Source: Pseudanabaena sp. M085S1SP2A07QC
GTDB lineage: Bacteria; Cyanobacteriota; Cyanobacteriia; Pseudanabaenales; Pseudanabaenaceae
NCBI GenBank assembly: GCA_020404895.1
Contig: JADBWK010000019.1
Coordinates: 62,001 to 126,000 of the forward strand
Length of the DNA: 64,000 nucleotides
Direction: 5' to 3'
Shown: piece by piece, positions 23,862 to 32,058 of the stretch
Layout: every line of letters starts with the position of its first letter
Numbering within the stretch: the first letter of the stretch is position 1
Translations under genes and position numbers: made by a program
The notes under the pieces: generated by a model
What the model saw: only the letters and a program-made list of their open reading frames with translations
Databases searched by the model: none
Told to the model about the DNA's origin: nothing

Positions 23862-24197
23862 ATGGCTCAAACCCTTACTCTCTATGACGAGCATGGCATC
23901 ATTTACGAAGCGATGAAGATTTTGCCCACCAATGCACTCAAAATTTGTTTTCTGGAAGCCTTGGCAGAACTTGAAGATAATGAGTGTCATCGAATGCGGA
24001 AATTCCCCAAGACAAGACTGCATAAAGTGACTGGTGTAAAGCAAGCCATTTATCGGGCTGATATCGATAAGGTCTCTGGTTGGCGTATTCATGTGCAGTA
24101 CATCAATCATCAAATTCACCTTAAGGACATTATTGAAGGTCAAAAACATGACAACGTAATTGAAATCATTAAGTCCAAAAAGGCAAGATACGAATAG
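23862..24197 (+). CDS. RelE-like small protein (second of two)
   Basis: A 111-residue protein. The segment KTRLHKVTGVKQAIYRADID and VSGWRIHVQYINHQIHLKDI reads like the RelE-type core (L-x-G-x-YR-A-D-x2-WRI-x-V). It ends EGQKHDNVIEIIKSKKARY, similar to RelE C-termini. It lies 8 bases after its neighbour, implying co-transcription. Whether it is a toxin, or the pair acts together, is not known. Confidence 0.5.
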   Translation: MAQTLTLYDEHGIIYEAMKILPTNALKICFLEALAELEDNECHRMRKFPKTRLHKVTGVKQAIYRADIDKVSGWRIHVQYINHQIHLKDIIEGQKHDNVIEIIKSKKARYE

Positions 24198-24236
24198 TAA
24201 AGAACCCCACGCGCTCGCGCGTGGGGTTCTTTACTA
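24195..24236. terminator. Bidirectional hairpin terminator
   Basis: Perfect 20-bp arms (AAAGAACCCCACGCGC) overlapping the last bases of both convergent genes, with A/T-rich flanks. Confidence 0.8.
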
Positions 24237-25334
24237 AAATCCCATTACCTTGGCAACACTCGTAATGTCTGGCGCTATGCCTTTGTGTAATTTAGATTCG
24301 GCACAGGCGATCGCAGTGTCAGGATCTTTTATTCCATTACCTGTTAAGACGCAAACAATCGTTGCTCCTGAAGGAATTTGATCGCTTACTTTCAGCAAAC
24401 CAGCCACCGAAGCCGCACTTGCAGGTTCACAGAACACACCCTCTTCACCTGCTAAGAACTTGTAGGCTGACAAAATCTCAACATCAGTGACACTATTAAA
24501 AGCCCCATCGCTTTCTTCTCTTACCCTGAGAGCCTTTGCCCAGTTGGCAGGATTACCAATTCTGATCGCCGTTGCGATCGTTTCGGGCTGATCAAAAATT
24601 TTGCCTGTTACTAACGGTGCAGAACCAGCAGCTTGAAAACCCATCATGCGAGGCAATTTTGTAGCCTTACCTAACGCATGGTACTGCGAAAATCCCATCC
24701 AATAGGCAGTGATATTTCCTGCATTTCCCATGGGAATACAGAGCCAATCAGGAGCATCACCGATCGCTTCTACCAGTTCAAAGGCAGCCGTTTTTTGTCC
24801 TTCTAGACGATATGGATTGACAGAGTTAACGAGAGTAATTGGGAATTTCTCAGACATTTCCCGCACAATTTCTAGAGCTTGGTCAAAGTTGCCATCGATC
24901 GCAATTACTTCTGCTCCATAAATTAATGCTTGACTCAATTTACCAAGCGCAATTTTGCCATCAGGAATTAATACAAATGCTTTTAGCCCACCCCGCTTAG
25001 CGTAGGCTGCGGCCGCCGCCGATGTATTACCTGTACTGGCACAAATTACTGCCGCCGAACCAGCTTCCTTAGCTTTAGAGATCGCCATGGTCATGCCACG
25101 ATCTTTAAAGCTACCAGTAGGGTTAAGCCCATCATATTTGAGTAAGACTTTGATATTTCGTCCGAGCCTCTGGCTCAGAGCGATCGCAGGAATAAGGGGA
25201 GTATTGCCTTCATGCAAAGTTACGATCGGGGTCTGGTCTGTAACTGGCAAATAATCCGCATAGCGACATATCAGTCCGGGCCAACCATGAGGAACTGTAG
25301 AGGCAGGGTAAAGATCGAGACGAGTATCAATCAC
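24234..25334 (-). CDS. thrC: Threonine synthase
   Basis: ThrC turns O-phosphohomoserine into threonine with PLP. The 366-residue protein has [12 protein letters not shown], the PLP lysine motif [40 protein letters not shown], and [16 protein letters not shown]. Length and motifs match the short bacterial (class II-type) threonine synthases. It does not overlap any other gene and lies convergent to the RelE-like pair. Confidence 0.97.
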   Translation of the reverse strand: MIDTRLDLYPASTVPHGWPGLICRYADYLPVTDQTPIVTLHEGNTPLIPAIALSQRLGRNIKVLLKYDGLNPTGSFKDRGMTMAISKAKEAGSAAVICASTGNTSAAAAAYAKRGGLKAFVLIPDGKIALGKLSQALIYGAEVIAIDGNFDQALEIVREMSEKFPITLVNSVNPYRLEGQKTAAFELVEAIGDAPDWLCIPMGNAGNITAYWMGFSQYHALGKATKLPRMMGFQAAGSAPLVTGKIFDQPETIATAIRIGNPANWAKALRVREESDGAFNSVTDVEILSAYKFLAGEEGVFCEPASAASVAGLLKVSDQIPSGATIVCVLTGNGIKDPDTAIACAESKLHKGIAPDITSVAKVMGF

Positions 25335-25396
25335 GCTTTCTTAGTGTCTACAAAAATTTATAATTTATTAAACCTAGTTTAGCCCCTGTTTAACCT

Positions 25397-25669
25397 TTAG
25401 TCGAAGCGATCGCCAAAATATCGATTTAGTAAGCTCTCAACCTGCGACGACTTAACATAGCTATGGTGATCCTTATTAGGCATGATTACCAAATTAGGTG
25501 CTTGTTTGCATCGCTTCTGGCATCCTGTTTTTTGGATTTGGACGCGATTACTTAAGCCGCGATCGCGTAGTTCTTCTTCCAAGCGCTGATAAATTTCTTT
25601 GCCACCACTTTGCCAACAGTCTGATTTTTGGCAAATCAAAATACAAGCTAAATCATTCTTTTTCTTCAA
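25397..25669 (-). CDS. Thioredoxin-fold [2Fe-2S] ferredoxin-like protein
   Basis: A 90-residue protein with four cysteines placed as in thioredoxin-like [2Fe-2S] ferredoxins: ILICQKSDCW (C-x4-C) near the start and TGCQKRCKQAPNLVIMP (C-x3-C) in the middle. The length is typical. It could carry electrons to a reductase in the cytoplasm. The function is unknown; an SVESLL-type C-terminal helix completes the fold. Confidence 0.82.
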   Translation of the reverse strand: MKKKNDLACILICQKSDCWQSGGKEIYQRLEEELRDRGLSNRVQIQKTGCQKRCKQAPNLVIMPNKDHHSYVKSSQVESLLNRYFGDRFD

Positions 25670-25695
25670 TTTTATCTAGCCACAAGTACCTTATC

Positions 25696-25740
25696 CCCAA
25701 AACCTATTCCGCCCGCAGCGCGGGCGGAATAGGTTTTGGG
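25696..25740. terminator. Hairpin, likely terminator or repeat
   Basis: Perfect 21-bp arms (CCCCAAAACCTATTCCGCCC) with a three-base loop. It lies on the 5' side of the ferredoxin gene and beyond the S9 peptidase start region's partner hairpin. Confidence 0.6.
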
Positions 25741-25775
25741 TTTGTATATTCTTAGCTACTTATAGTAATCCTAAA

Positions 25776-25820
25776 TAGTTTGTGGGATTGTTCACCTTTA
25801 GTGAACAATCCCACAAACTA
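25776..25820. terminator. Hairpin terminator after the S9 peptidase gene
   Basis: Perfect 20-bp arms (TAGTTTGTGGGATTGTTCAC) with a short loop. It lies just beyond the peptidase stop on the minus strand. Confidence 0.8.
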
Positions 25821-25824
25821 TAAA

Positions 25825-27804
25825 TTATTTTTGTAAATACTTTTTGAAGAAGTCAAGAGTGTATCCAATTTCCAAAACTTGGTTGCTACGTTTGCTAGAG
25901 CCGTGACCTTCATCGGGGAAAATGACGAGTTGCGAGGGAATTTTTTTCTGCTCTAGAATTTTTTGGATTTGGATTGCTTCGCCAACAGGAACACGCGGAT
26001 CGTTAGCACCTTGGATAATTAGTAAGGGAGCTTTGATGCGATCGCTATAGGTTACAGGCGATAACTCAATTAGAGCCTCACGATCCTTGACAGGATCACC
26101 ATATTCACTGATGCGGAGAATGCGACGATAGGGTGCGGTGTTATTTAAAAAAGTAACTAGATTGCTAATCCCCACAATGGATACACCTGCATCATAACTA
26201 CCTGCAAATTTGGACATACCGAGTAGAGCAGAATAGCCACCATAGCTGCCGCCAACGATACCGATTTTGGGCGTGATTCCATTAATTTGCCAGTTTTTGC
26301 GAATGTAGATTGATGCGTCTTCGATGTCAGTAATGACTTTGAGGCGATCTCGTCCATTATCGGCATTCAGCCAAGTTTTACCATAGCCATCACTGCCACG
26401 CACATTCGGATCAACAAATATAAATCCTGCATTCACGAATAACTGCGCATAACGATTGAAACCTGCGGTACTCTGTCCTTCTGGTCCCCCATGAAAATGG
26501 ACAATGACTGGACATGGTTTTTCAAGGGGATTTTGAGCATTAGTTTCGCATTGAGGAGATCTATATACAAACATCGGAATCGATGTGCCATCTCTGGTTG
26601 TGTAGTTCTCAAGTTTAGCTGCGGCAAACTTGCTAGTATCAATTTCGGGAGTGCTAGGCAATACCCATTGGGTGAGTTTCTGGGTTTCCCAATCATATAC
26701 ATAGCTCAGGCGAGGCGCTTTGGCGGTTTCGACACCGATGGTTGTAAAGCGTCCGTTGCGGGTAGTAGTGCCTGTGTAAATATGATCGGCGTTGATAAAA
26801 TCTGGAAACTTAATTTGCTCGAAGGTGTCGGCTGCGATCGCTTTCAAACGGGTGTAACCACCATCATTAATCGAGTAGAGAATCCGTTGGCGCTGGTCAT
26901 CAATCTCAAAGTTAGACACATCCGCCTTTAGCTCTGGCGTGATCGGAGTAAATTTTTTGTCTTTGTAATGATAAAGGCGACGAAATTCACTAAATTTTGG
27001 TGTTAATACGAGGTATTCATCAGCTTTTACGCCGTAGCTAATACTGTATTCTTGCTGCTCATTCTGACCAATCAGAGGAGTGGTTTGCCTAGTTTTGACA
27101 TCGTATTCGTAATATTCTTGCGATTGGCTACCTGTGGCTTTGGCAAAGAGAAACTTTTCGCGATCGCCTGTTTGTGGATTCACATACACATCAGCAATCC
27201 ACCAAATACCATCACCACCAGAAATTTGCACTTTCTTTTTGGATTGCAAATCATAGCGATAGATCACAACAGAGTCTGGTTTGATATCGTTAGCACTAAA
27301 ATAAATCGTGCGAGAGTCATTTCCCACATATTGCAGTGAAGTTCGCACACCTGCTTGATGCTGAATTAACTCTAATTCACCACCCTTAGTCGATTGTAAA
27401 TATAGCCCTGGATTTTCTTCGCCTTGGCGATCGCGTGACAGGATTAAATATTTTCCATCTGGAGTCATGCCTGAAATGGTGGTAGCATCCTGTCCGCCTG
27501 TTACTTGCACAGGAAATTTTTGCGCTCCATCCAATCGCCATACTTGCACGGTTCCCGTAATTCCCCATGTAAAGAACATCCGCTTCCCGTCGGGTGTCAC
27601 CATGCCCATCCCTGGCGATCGCACATCCAAGATGGATTCAATTGGTCTCGTCACCGTTGGCGGTAATGGCGTAGGCGCATAGCGTTTGAGGATTGCAGGG
27701 TCGAGGCTCTCTTTACCTAGTCCTGTATATTGAGCCACCGCAGGTGAAGTTGAGAATGCCAAGCTAGCAAGAATAATTGGAAAAATTAGCGATCGCTTAT
27801 TCAT
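25825..27804 (-). CDS. S9-family prolyl oligopeptidase-like peptidase
   Basis: A 659-residue serine peptidase. A signal peptide (SLIFPIILASLAFSTSPAVA) implies export. The N-terminal half has beta-propeller-like repeats (MTPDGKYLILSRDRQGE, VGNDSRTIYFSANDI). The C-terminal alpha/beta hydrolase carries the triad: Ser in GIVGGSYGGYSALLG, Asp in IIQGANDPRVPVG and His in FPDEGHGSSKRSN. It resembles the dipeptidyl-peptidase/acylaminoacyl-peptidase branch, so substrates would be short peptides. It is monocistronic. Confidence 0.93.
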   Translation of the reverse strand: MNKRSLIFPIILASLAFSTSPAVAQYTGLGKESLDPAILKRYAPTPLPPTVTRPIESILDVRSPGMGMVTPDGKRMFFTWGITGTVQVWRLDGAQKFPVQVTGGQDATTISGMTPDGKYLILSRDRQGEENPGLYLQSTKGGELELIQHQAGVRTSLQYVGNDSRTIYFSANDIKPDSVVIYRYDLQSKKKVQISGGDGIWWIADVYVNPQTGDREKFLFAKATGSQSQEYYEYDVKTRQTTPLIGQNEQQEYSISYGVKADEYLVLTPKFSEFRRLYHYKDKKFTPITPELKADVSNFEIDDQRQRILYSINDGGYTRLKAIAADTFEQIKFPDFINADHIYTGTTTRNGRFTTIGVETAKAPRLSYVYDWETQKLTQWVLPSTPEIDTSKFAAAKLENYTTRDGTSIPMFVYRSPQCETNAQNPLEKPCPVIVHFHGGPEGQSTAGFNRYAQLFVNAGFIFVDPNVRGSDGYGKTWLNADNGRDRLKVITDIEDASIYIRKNWQINGITPKIGIVGGSYGGYSALLGMSKFAGSYDAGVSIVGISNLVTFLNNTAPYRRILRISEYGDPVKDREALIELSPVTYSDRIKAPLLIIQGANDPRVPVGEAIQIQKILEQKKIPSQLVIFPDEGHGSSKRSNQVLEIGYTLDFFKKYLQK

Positions 27805-27842
27805 AAATTTAGATTAGTTAAATTGATTAGATGGAAAATAAT

Positions 27843-30188
27843 TTAGATTGGCGATCGCGTATCTTGTTGATCGCGGAGGGTATGAAAATCTTTGTCAGGA
27901 TTCCATTGAATCGCACCATCGCGACCTGTATAAAACACTCTGATTTTATCTTCATAAAGTTGATTGACCATCGCTTCCACAACGCTAGTTGCAGAAGCGA
28001 TCGCAATTTTAGGACTGATCGCTTTTAAAATAGCTGGTTCTATTTGCCCACCTGTCCACCAGAGTATATTCGCAGATAGTTTGGGAAGTAGATCTTTTTG
28101 GGTAGCGATCGCTTGTAAAGATTTTGGATCGGCATTAGGCAGTAAGAGCCATGTAAGTTCACCCGTTTTGATTTTTAAGACATCAGGGGATTGATTGAGT
28201 AATTGAATATCTACTTGGTTATTAATCGTTAAGGTTTCGCCAACTTTGAGAGAAGCAAGAGGAGTTTTGGCACTAGCGAGGGCTTGTTGGAGATTTTGAT
28301 AAGGTTTTGGGGTGACACCAAGACTGATATCTCGAAACTGAGCGATCGCAACTGAGCTAGATATTAGAGTATTCCAGCCATCGCTGACATCAGGCTGCGT
28401 ATCGGTGGATATCGCCCAATCAATGCGATTGACACCAAGCTTTTGTAAAAAAGGTTGCAATGTAAAACTGGCAAATTGCTGATCGCCGCTATTGATTAGT
28501 ACCGTTTGATTTTGGTTTTTGATCAACATAATCGGGACATCGTTAAAGGCTGGCAATGTCACTTGAAAGACATTGGCTTGAGCGATCGCATTCGGGACAA
28601 ACAAAACTACGCAAGCTAAAACAAAAGCGATCGTCCAACGCTGCATTTTGCCAAACCAAGGCACTAACCAAATCGCCATAAACAAACCATAGGCAATTAA
28701 CATTTGCCAGAGATTAATTGTGCCGACACTAGTACTAGCATTAGGCAAAGTATTAACCCATTGTGCGAGGTCAATCGTCCAATGAAGCAAGGGATAGAGG
28801 AGCCAAGCGATCACTGCACCAATTGGCACAAAAATAATTCCTAAAAGTCCGCTAACAATGCCGCCATAGGTTGATATCGAGACTAATGGCGTAGTAAAAA
28901 CATTAGCAAGCAAGCTATAGGGAGAAAGCTTACCAAATACTATTAGTTGTAAAGGCAATGTCCAGATGTAGGCTGCGATCGGTACAGAGAGTAATTCGGC
29001 GATCGCAGGTGGTAGCCACTCTAAACGATCAGAAATTGAGCGCGAGGTGGTGATTAAACCGAATGTGGCAAGAAAACTAAACTGAAATCCTAAATCCCAA
29101 ATCCAAAGCGGTTGATATAGCAATAACAATACGGCGGTAACGATTAGACCGATTACTGGACGGCTTCGGCGTTGCACCACTAACCCAATCAAACTGCCGA
29201 AGCCAATGACCACAGCCCGTAAAATCGACGGACTAGCCCCCGTCAGCAGCAAATATCCACCTAAACAAAGGCTCCCAATCACAAATTGCAGCTTCAGTGA
29301 TTTATTCCGACTCAGAGCGATCGCCGCACCTAGTACCAATGTCACCTGAAAGCCTGAAGCCGCCAGTACTGCTGCTAATCCCGCCTGAATAAAAGCATCC
29401 TTCAGATCACTTGGCAAGTCTACCGCCCGACCACCCAAAACCAACGAGCTAAGTAATGCCCCCTCTGGTACACCTGCCCCCATCACATGGGCGCGGACAA
29501 TCCGACTGACAAACCACCATTCACCAAAGCTAGGCGCATCACCTTGTTCTATTAGCGATCGCCCACTCATGCCCGCAAATACACCCTGACGCGCTAAATA
29601 GGATTTAAAATCAAAGGCTCCAAAATTATCGGCGCGATTTGGCAAATACAATCTTCCTGAAAGCTCGACTGCTTGTCCTGAGCGTAAACCTGTCACCTCG
29701 ATCAATGGCACAGTTACATACAATTTGCCCGAAGCTGCTACAAATTTACTAGATTCATCAGGTTTTGCTTCAGCATTGCCGGGATTCGTCGTAGGCGTTT
29801 GAGTAAGATCTTTAATGTTTAATTTTCCAGAGGTATTGATCTCTCTCACCTCTAGCAAAAACTTTGCCCGCTCACTTCGAGTCAAGCTAGGCGATTCGAT
29901 TACCTGTCCTCGCACGATCGCATTAGACAACGGTGCATACTTGGAAATATCTTCGGCTTGAGGCTGGGGTGTGCGAATTTTGACATAAAAGCAAGCTAAA
30001 ACAGCAATTAAAGTTGCTAGCAGATAAACCCAGCGTTTTGGACCTAAGCGCCAAATGGCAGGAACCGCTAACGACAAGACAAAACCGAGACACAAAACCA
30101 CTATAAAACCTGTCCAGTCTGGTAAAAAACTGGCATAGGCTCCTGCCACAAAAAACAAAGATAAAACTAAAACAACTTGCGATTTCAT
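27843..30188 (-). CDS. comEC: ComEC/Rec2-family DNA uptake channel, degenerate MBL domain
   Basis: ComEC forms the inner-membrane channel for single-stranded DNA during transformation. This 781-residue protein has an N-terminal OB-like domain, the Competence domain with many membrane segments (GLAAVLAASGFQVTLVLGAA, PSILRAVVIGFGSLIGLVVQ) and a C-terminal region that matches the usual metallo-beta-lactamase domain in strand order (NQTVLINSGD, FLQKLGVNRIDWAISTD). The zinc motif HxHxDH is absent: where T-H-x-D-x-D-H should be it reads STDTQPDVSDG. The nuclease-like domain is therefore probably inactive. The gene upstream, a zinc-ribbon protein, is four bases away. Confidence 0.92.
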   Translation of the reverse strand: MKSQVVLVLSLFFVAGAYASFLPDWTGFIVVLCLGFVLSLAVPAIWRLGPKRWVYLLATLIAVLACFYVKIRTPQPQAEDISKYAPLSNAIVRGQVIESPSLTRSERAKFLLEVREINTSGKLNIKDLTQTPTTNPGNAEAKPDESSKFVAASGKLYVTVPLIEVTGLRSGQAVELSGRLYLPNRADNFGAFDFKSYLARQGVFAGMSGRSLIEQGDAPSFGEWWFVSRIVRAHVMGAGVPEGALLSSLVLGGRAVDLPSDLKDAFIQAGLAAVLAASGFQVTLVLGAAIALSRNKSLKLQFVIGSLCLGGYLLLTGASPSILRAVVIGFGSLIGLVVQRRSRPVIGLIVTAVLLLLYQPLWIWDLGFQFSFLATFGLITTSRSISDRLEWLPPAIAELLSVPIAAYIWTLPLQLIVFGKLSPYSLLANVFTTPLVSISTYGGIVSGLLGIIFVPIGAVIAWLLYPLLHWTIDLAQWVNTLPNASTSVGTINLWQMLIAYGLFMAIWLVPWFGKMQRWTIAFVLACVVLFVPNAIAQANVFQVTLPAFNDVPIMLIKNQNQTVLINSGDQQFASFTLQPFLQKLGVNRIDWAISTDTQPDVSDGWNTLISSSVAIAQFRDISLGVTPKPYQNLQQALASAKTPLASLKVGETLTINNQVDIQLLNQSPDVLKIKTGELTWLLLPNADPKSLQAIATQKDLLPKLSANILWWTGGQIEPAILKAISPKIAIASATSVVEAMVNQLYEDKIRVFYTGRDGAIQWNPDKDFHTLRDQQDTRSPI

Positions 30189-30192
30189 TTGC

Positions 30193-30468
30193 TCAGATTA
30201 GATCATCGCCATAGATGTTCCGAATTGCGCGATCGCTAAATTCTGAGGGTGGGCGATCATTGCTCCAAGCCCACCAGACTGCTTGGCACTCACAGTGATA
30301 AAACTCTTGCCACTTGCGTTGATGATTTTCAGTATAAACAGGCGATCGGCGGTTAATCCACACAGCTTTAGCTTTGCTTGGGGGCTGTCCACATTTAGGA
30401 CAACAAAACCCATTAGCATGTGTAGCCTTTTCGACCCACTCTGGAGGTATTGGATTAAAAGCATCCAT
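30193..30468 (-). CDS. Small zinc-ribbon protein
   Basis: A 91-residue protein with two cysteine pairs: NGFCCPKCGQPPSKAKAVWI (C-P-x-C) and EFYHCECQAVWWAWSNDRP (C-x-C). This is a rubredoxin-knuckle or zinc-ribbon pattern. It lies four bases upstream of comEC, and both are transcribed on the minus strand, so they probably form an operon. The function is unknown; no link to DNA uptake can be shown. Confidence 0.7.
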   Translation of the reverse strand: MDAFNPIPPEWVEKATHANGFCCPKCGQPPSKAKAVWINRRSPVYTENHQRKWQEFYHCECQAVWWAWSNDRPPSEFSDRAIRNIYGDDLI

Positions 30469-30651
30469 AAAAATGATTAGGTAACGCGACTTTGCGATCG
30501 ATATTTCTAGAGATTCTGCTGAACTTATGTTGCTTTAAGTTAACGCAAGATTACCAATAAATGTCTTACATTGCTATAGCTCCACAATTCTGGGCTATGG
30601 GAATGTAAGTTTTGTTTACCCAAAAGATAAAATGATATTTTTACTTAAGGC

Positions 30652-30703
30652 AAAACCACAAAGAGGGTTGCGGCGCAAGTACCGCAACCCTCTTTGTGGT
30701 TTT
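30652..30703. repeat. Palindromic hairpin AAAACCACAAAGAGGGTTGC
   Basis: 52-bp hairpin with 22-bp arms in the 532-bp gap between the zinc-ribbon gene and the metalloprotease fragment. Apart from this hairpin, the MITE-like element next to it and A/T-rich sequence, I see nothing coding in the gap. Confidence 0.7.
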
Positions 30704-30710
30704 GGGAGAA

Positions 30711-30808
30711 TTAGGACTTACACAAAAGAACTAAATGTAGGGGCAATACATGAATTGCCCCTACTATGATGAAATACAGGTTTTAAATCATTTTTGCGTA
30801 AGTCCTAA
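30711..30808. mobile_element. MITE-like element with TAGGACTTAC ends (copy 2)
   Basis: 98-bp element with perfect 11-bp ends TTAGGACTTAC and GTAAGTCCTAA. The interior has the GGGGCAATACATGAATTGCC core, one base off the palindrome of the other copies, and an extra stretch after it. Confidence 0.78.
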
Positions 30809-31000
30809 TTTATAACTTTCTGATAACTTTCTGATAACTTTTGGGTAGTGACAACAGATATATGTCCGCGTTATCGTATTAATGAAATTAACTCAGTTAG
30901 CTATTAATTCAGTTAATTTATATAGTTTCGTATGTATCCGTTGTCTTTAAGAAATTGATGTTGGGGGAATCCAACTTAAAATTTGGGGGGCAGGAAAGTA

Positions 31001-31420
31001 ATGCAATTTAATTTTAGTTACGCACAAGGCTTATCCCAGATTCAGATGACTGCTTTTGAGATGGCTGGCAAAATCTGGTCTTCATACTTGACCGACAACG
31101 TGACCATCAATATTGCTGTTGATATCCAAAAAGACTTTGCTGGCAATACCATTGCTGGCGCTATTGCTCGTTCTAACGATTATTCGTTTAGTACCTATGC
31201 TAATGCCCTTAAAAATGATGCTGATCCCACCAATACCGATCAAACAGTAGTTAGATCACATACCGTTCACTTGAAGCATCAATATTTTAGGAATAAATTT
31301 GATCTGCCACTTAATAAAACCCTGCAATCATCCCCTCCATTAAAAGTAAAATCCTTTGCTAGCGAGTATTTTGGATTTGCTGTATCATTTCACATTCCGA
31401 GTTTGGAATTGCTGGAATAA
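31001..31420 (+). pseudogene. Remnant of an NF38122-type metalloprotease
   Basis: About 139 residues starting MQFNFSYAQGLSQIQMTAFE and MAGKIWSSYLTDNVTINIAV, which is the N-terminus of the NF38122 metalloprotease family. Later parts (AIARSNDYSFSTYANALKND) also fit. The HExxH active-site region, expected further on, is absent and the sequence turns into an unrelated tail (LNKTLQSSPPLKVKSFASEY). It is likely a truncated or fused remnant. RBS and start at ATG 31001 seem intact. Confidence 0.65.
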
Positions 31421-31434
31421 GTTGATAAAAGATC

Positions 31435-31823
31435 ATGTCGTTCAATCATCTGAATCCGCTACGCAGACTAAATAAGAGCTTGATTCGAGCCGTAGAGAAA
31501 GTCCAATCGAGCATATTTACGGCTCCCATTTTGATCGTTACTCTAGTTATTTTGGTACAGGTATTTGGTGCATTTCAATTACTAGAGTTAAGGTTCTTAG
31601 ACAAACTCTTTGAGTTCCGAAATGCTGAAAGTTTAGATCCTAAAATTGTTATTATCACTTTTGATGATGATGACATTGCCAAAATTGGAAAGTGTCCTTT
31701 TTCGGATGCTGTAGTGGCGAATCTAGTTACTACAGTCAAATCAGGCAATCCGCGCGAATGGGTTTAGATGTTTATCGAAACCTCCCAGTAGAGCCAAGAT
31801 TTGAAGAATTAAAAAGAGTTTAG
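31435..31823 (+). pseudogene. CHASE2 sensor protein remnant, frameshifted
   Basis: The first frame starts MSFNHLNPLRRLNKSLIRAV, has a membrane segment (SIFTAPILIVTLVILVQVFG) and reaches KIVIITFDDDDIAKIG, the start of a CHASE2 extracellular sensor domain. It then reads NLVTTVKSGNPREWV and stops. One base back, the other frame continues MGLDVYRNLPVEPRFEELKR, the next CHASE2 motif, so one base was lost near 31752. It then stops at 31823. The rest (cyclase or kinase output domain) is absent. Confidence 0.75.
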
Positions 31824-31851
31824 TGATAGTTATAGCCATCGCGAAGTTAGC

Positions 31852-31906
31852 AAAACCCAAAACAAAAGTGGCGGCGCTTCGCGCCGCCACTTTTGTTTTG
31901 GGTTTT
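31852..31906. repeat. GGCGGCGC-type hairpin element (copy 2)
   Basis: 55-bp hairpin with 26-bp arms (AAAACCCAAAACAAAAGTGG) and tip GGCGGCGCTTCGCGCCGCC. It is followed by CCTAAGTAAACCGTTCATT and GCTATAA, as at the other copies. Its arm sequence differs from copy 1, but both arms changed together. Confidence 0.75.
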
Positions 31907-32058
31907 ATTTCCTAAGTAAACCGTTCATTGCTATAAAACAGATTTTTAAAATATGAATTGCTTTGGCTAGACAGTAGTTGCATTAAAATGTAAATATTTA
32001 GGCTAAGATGTGAAGGTTTGTTACAGATTTTTGATAGTCCTACCAAAGTTAGTGAACC

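Noticed and set aside
26491-26931. 146-codon plus-strand frame inside the S9 peptidase gene
   Set aside because: Antisense shadow of the peptidase coding region.
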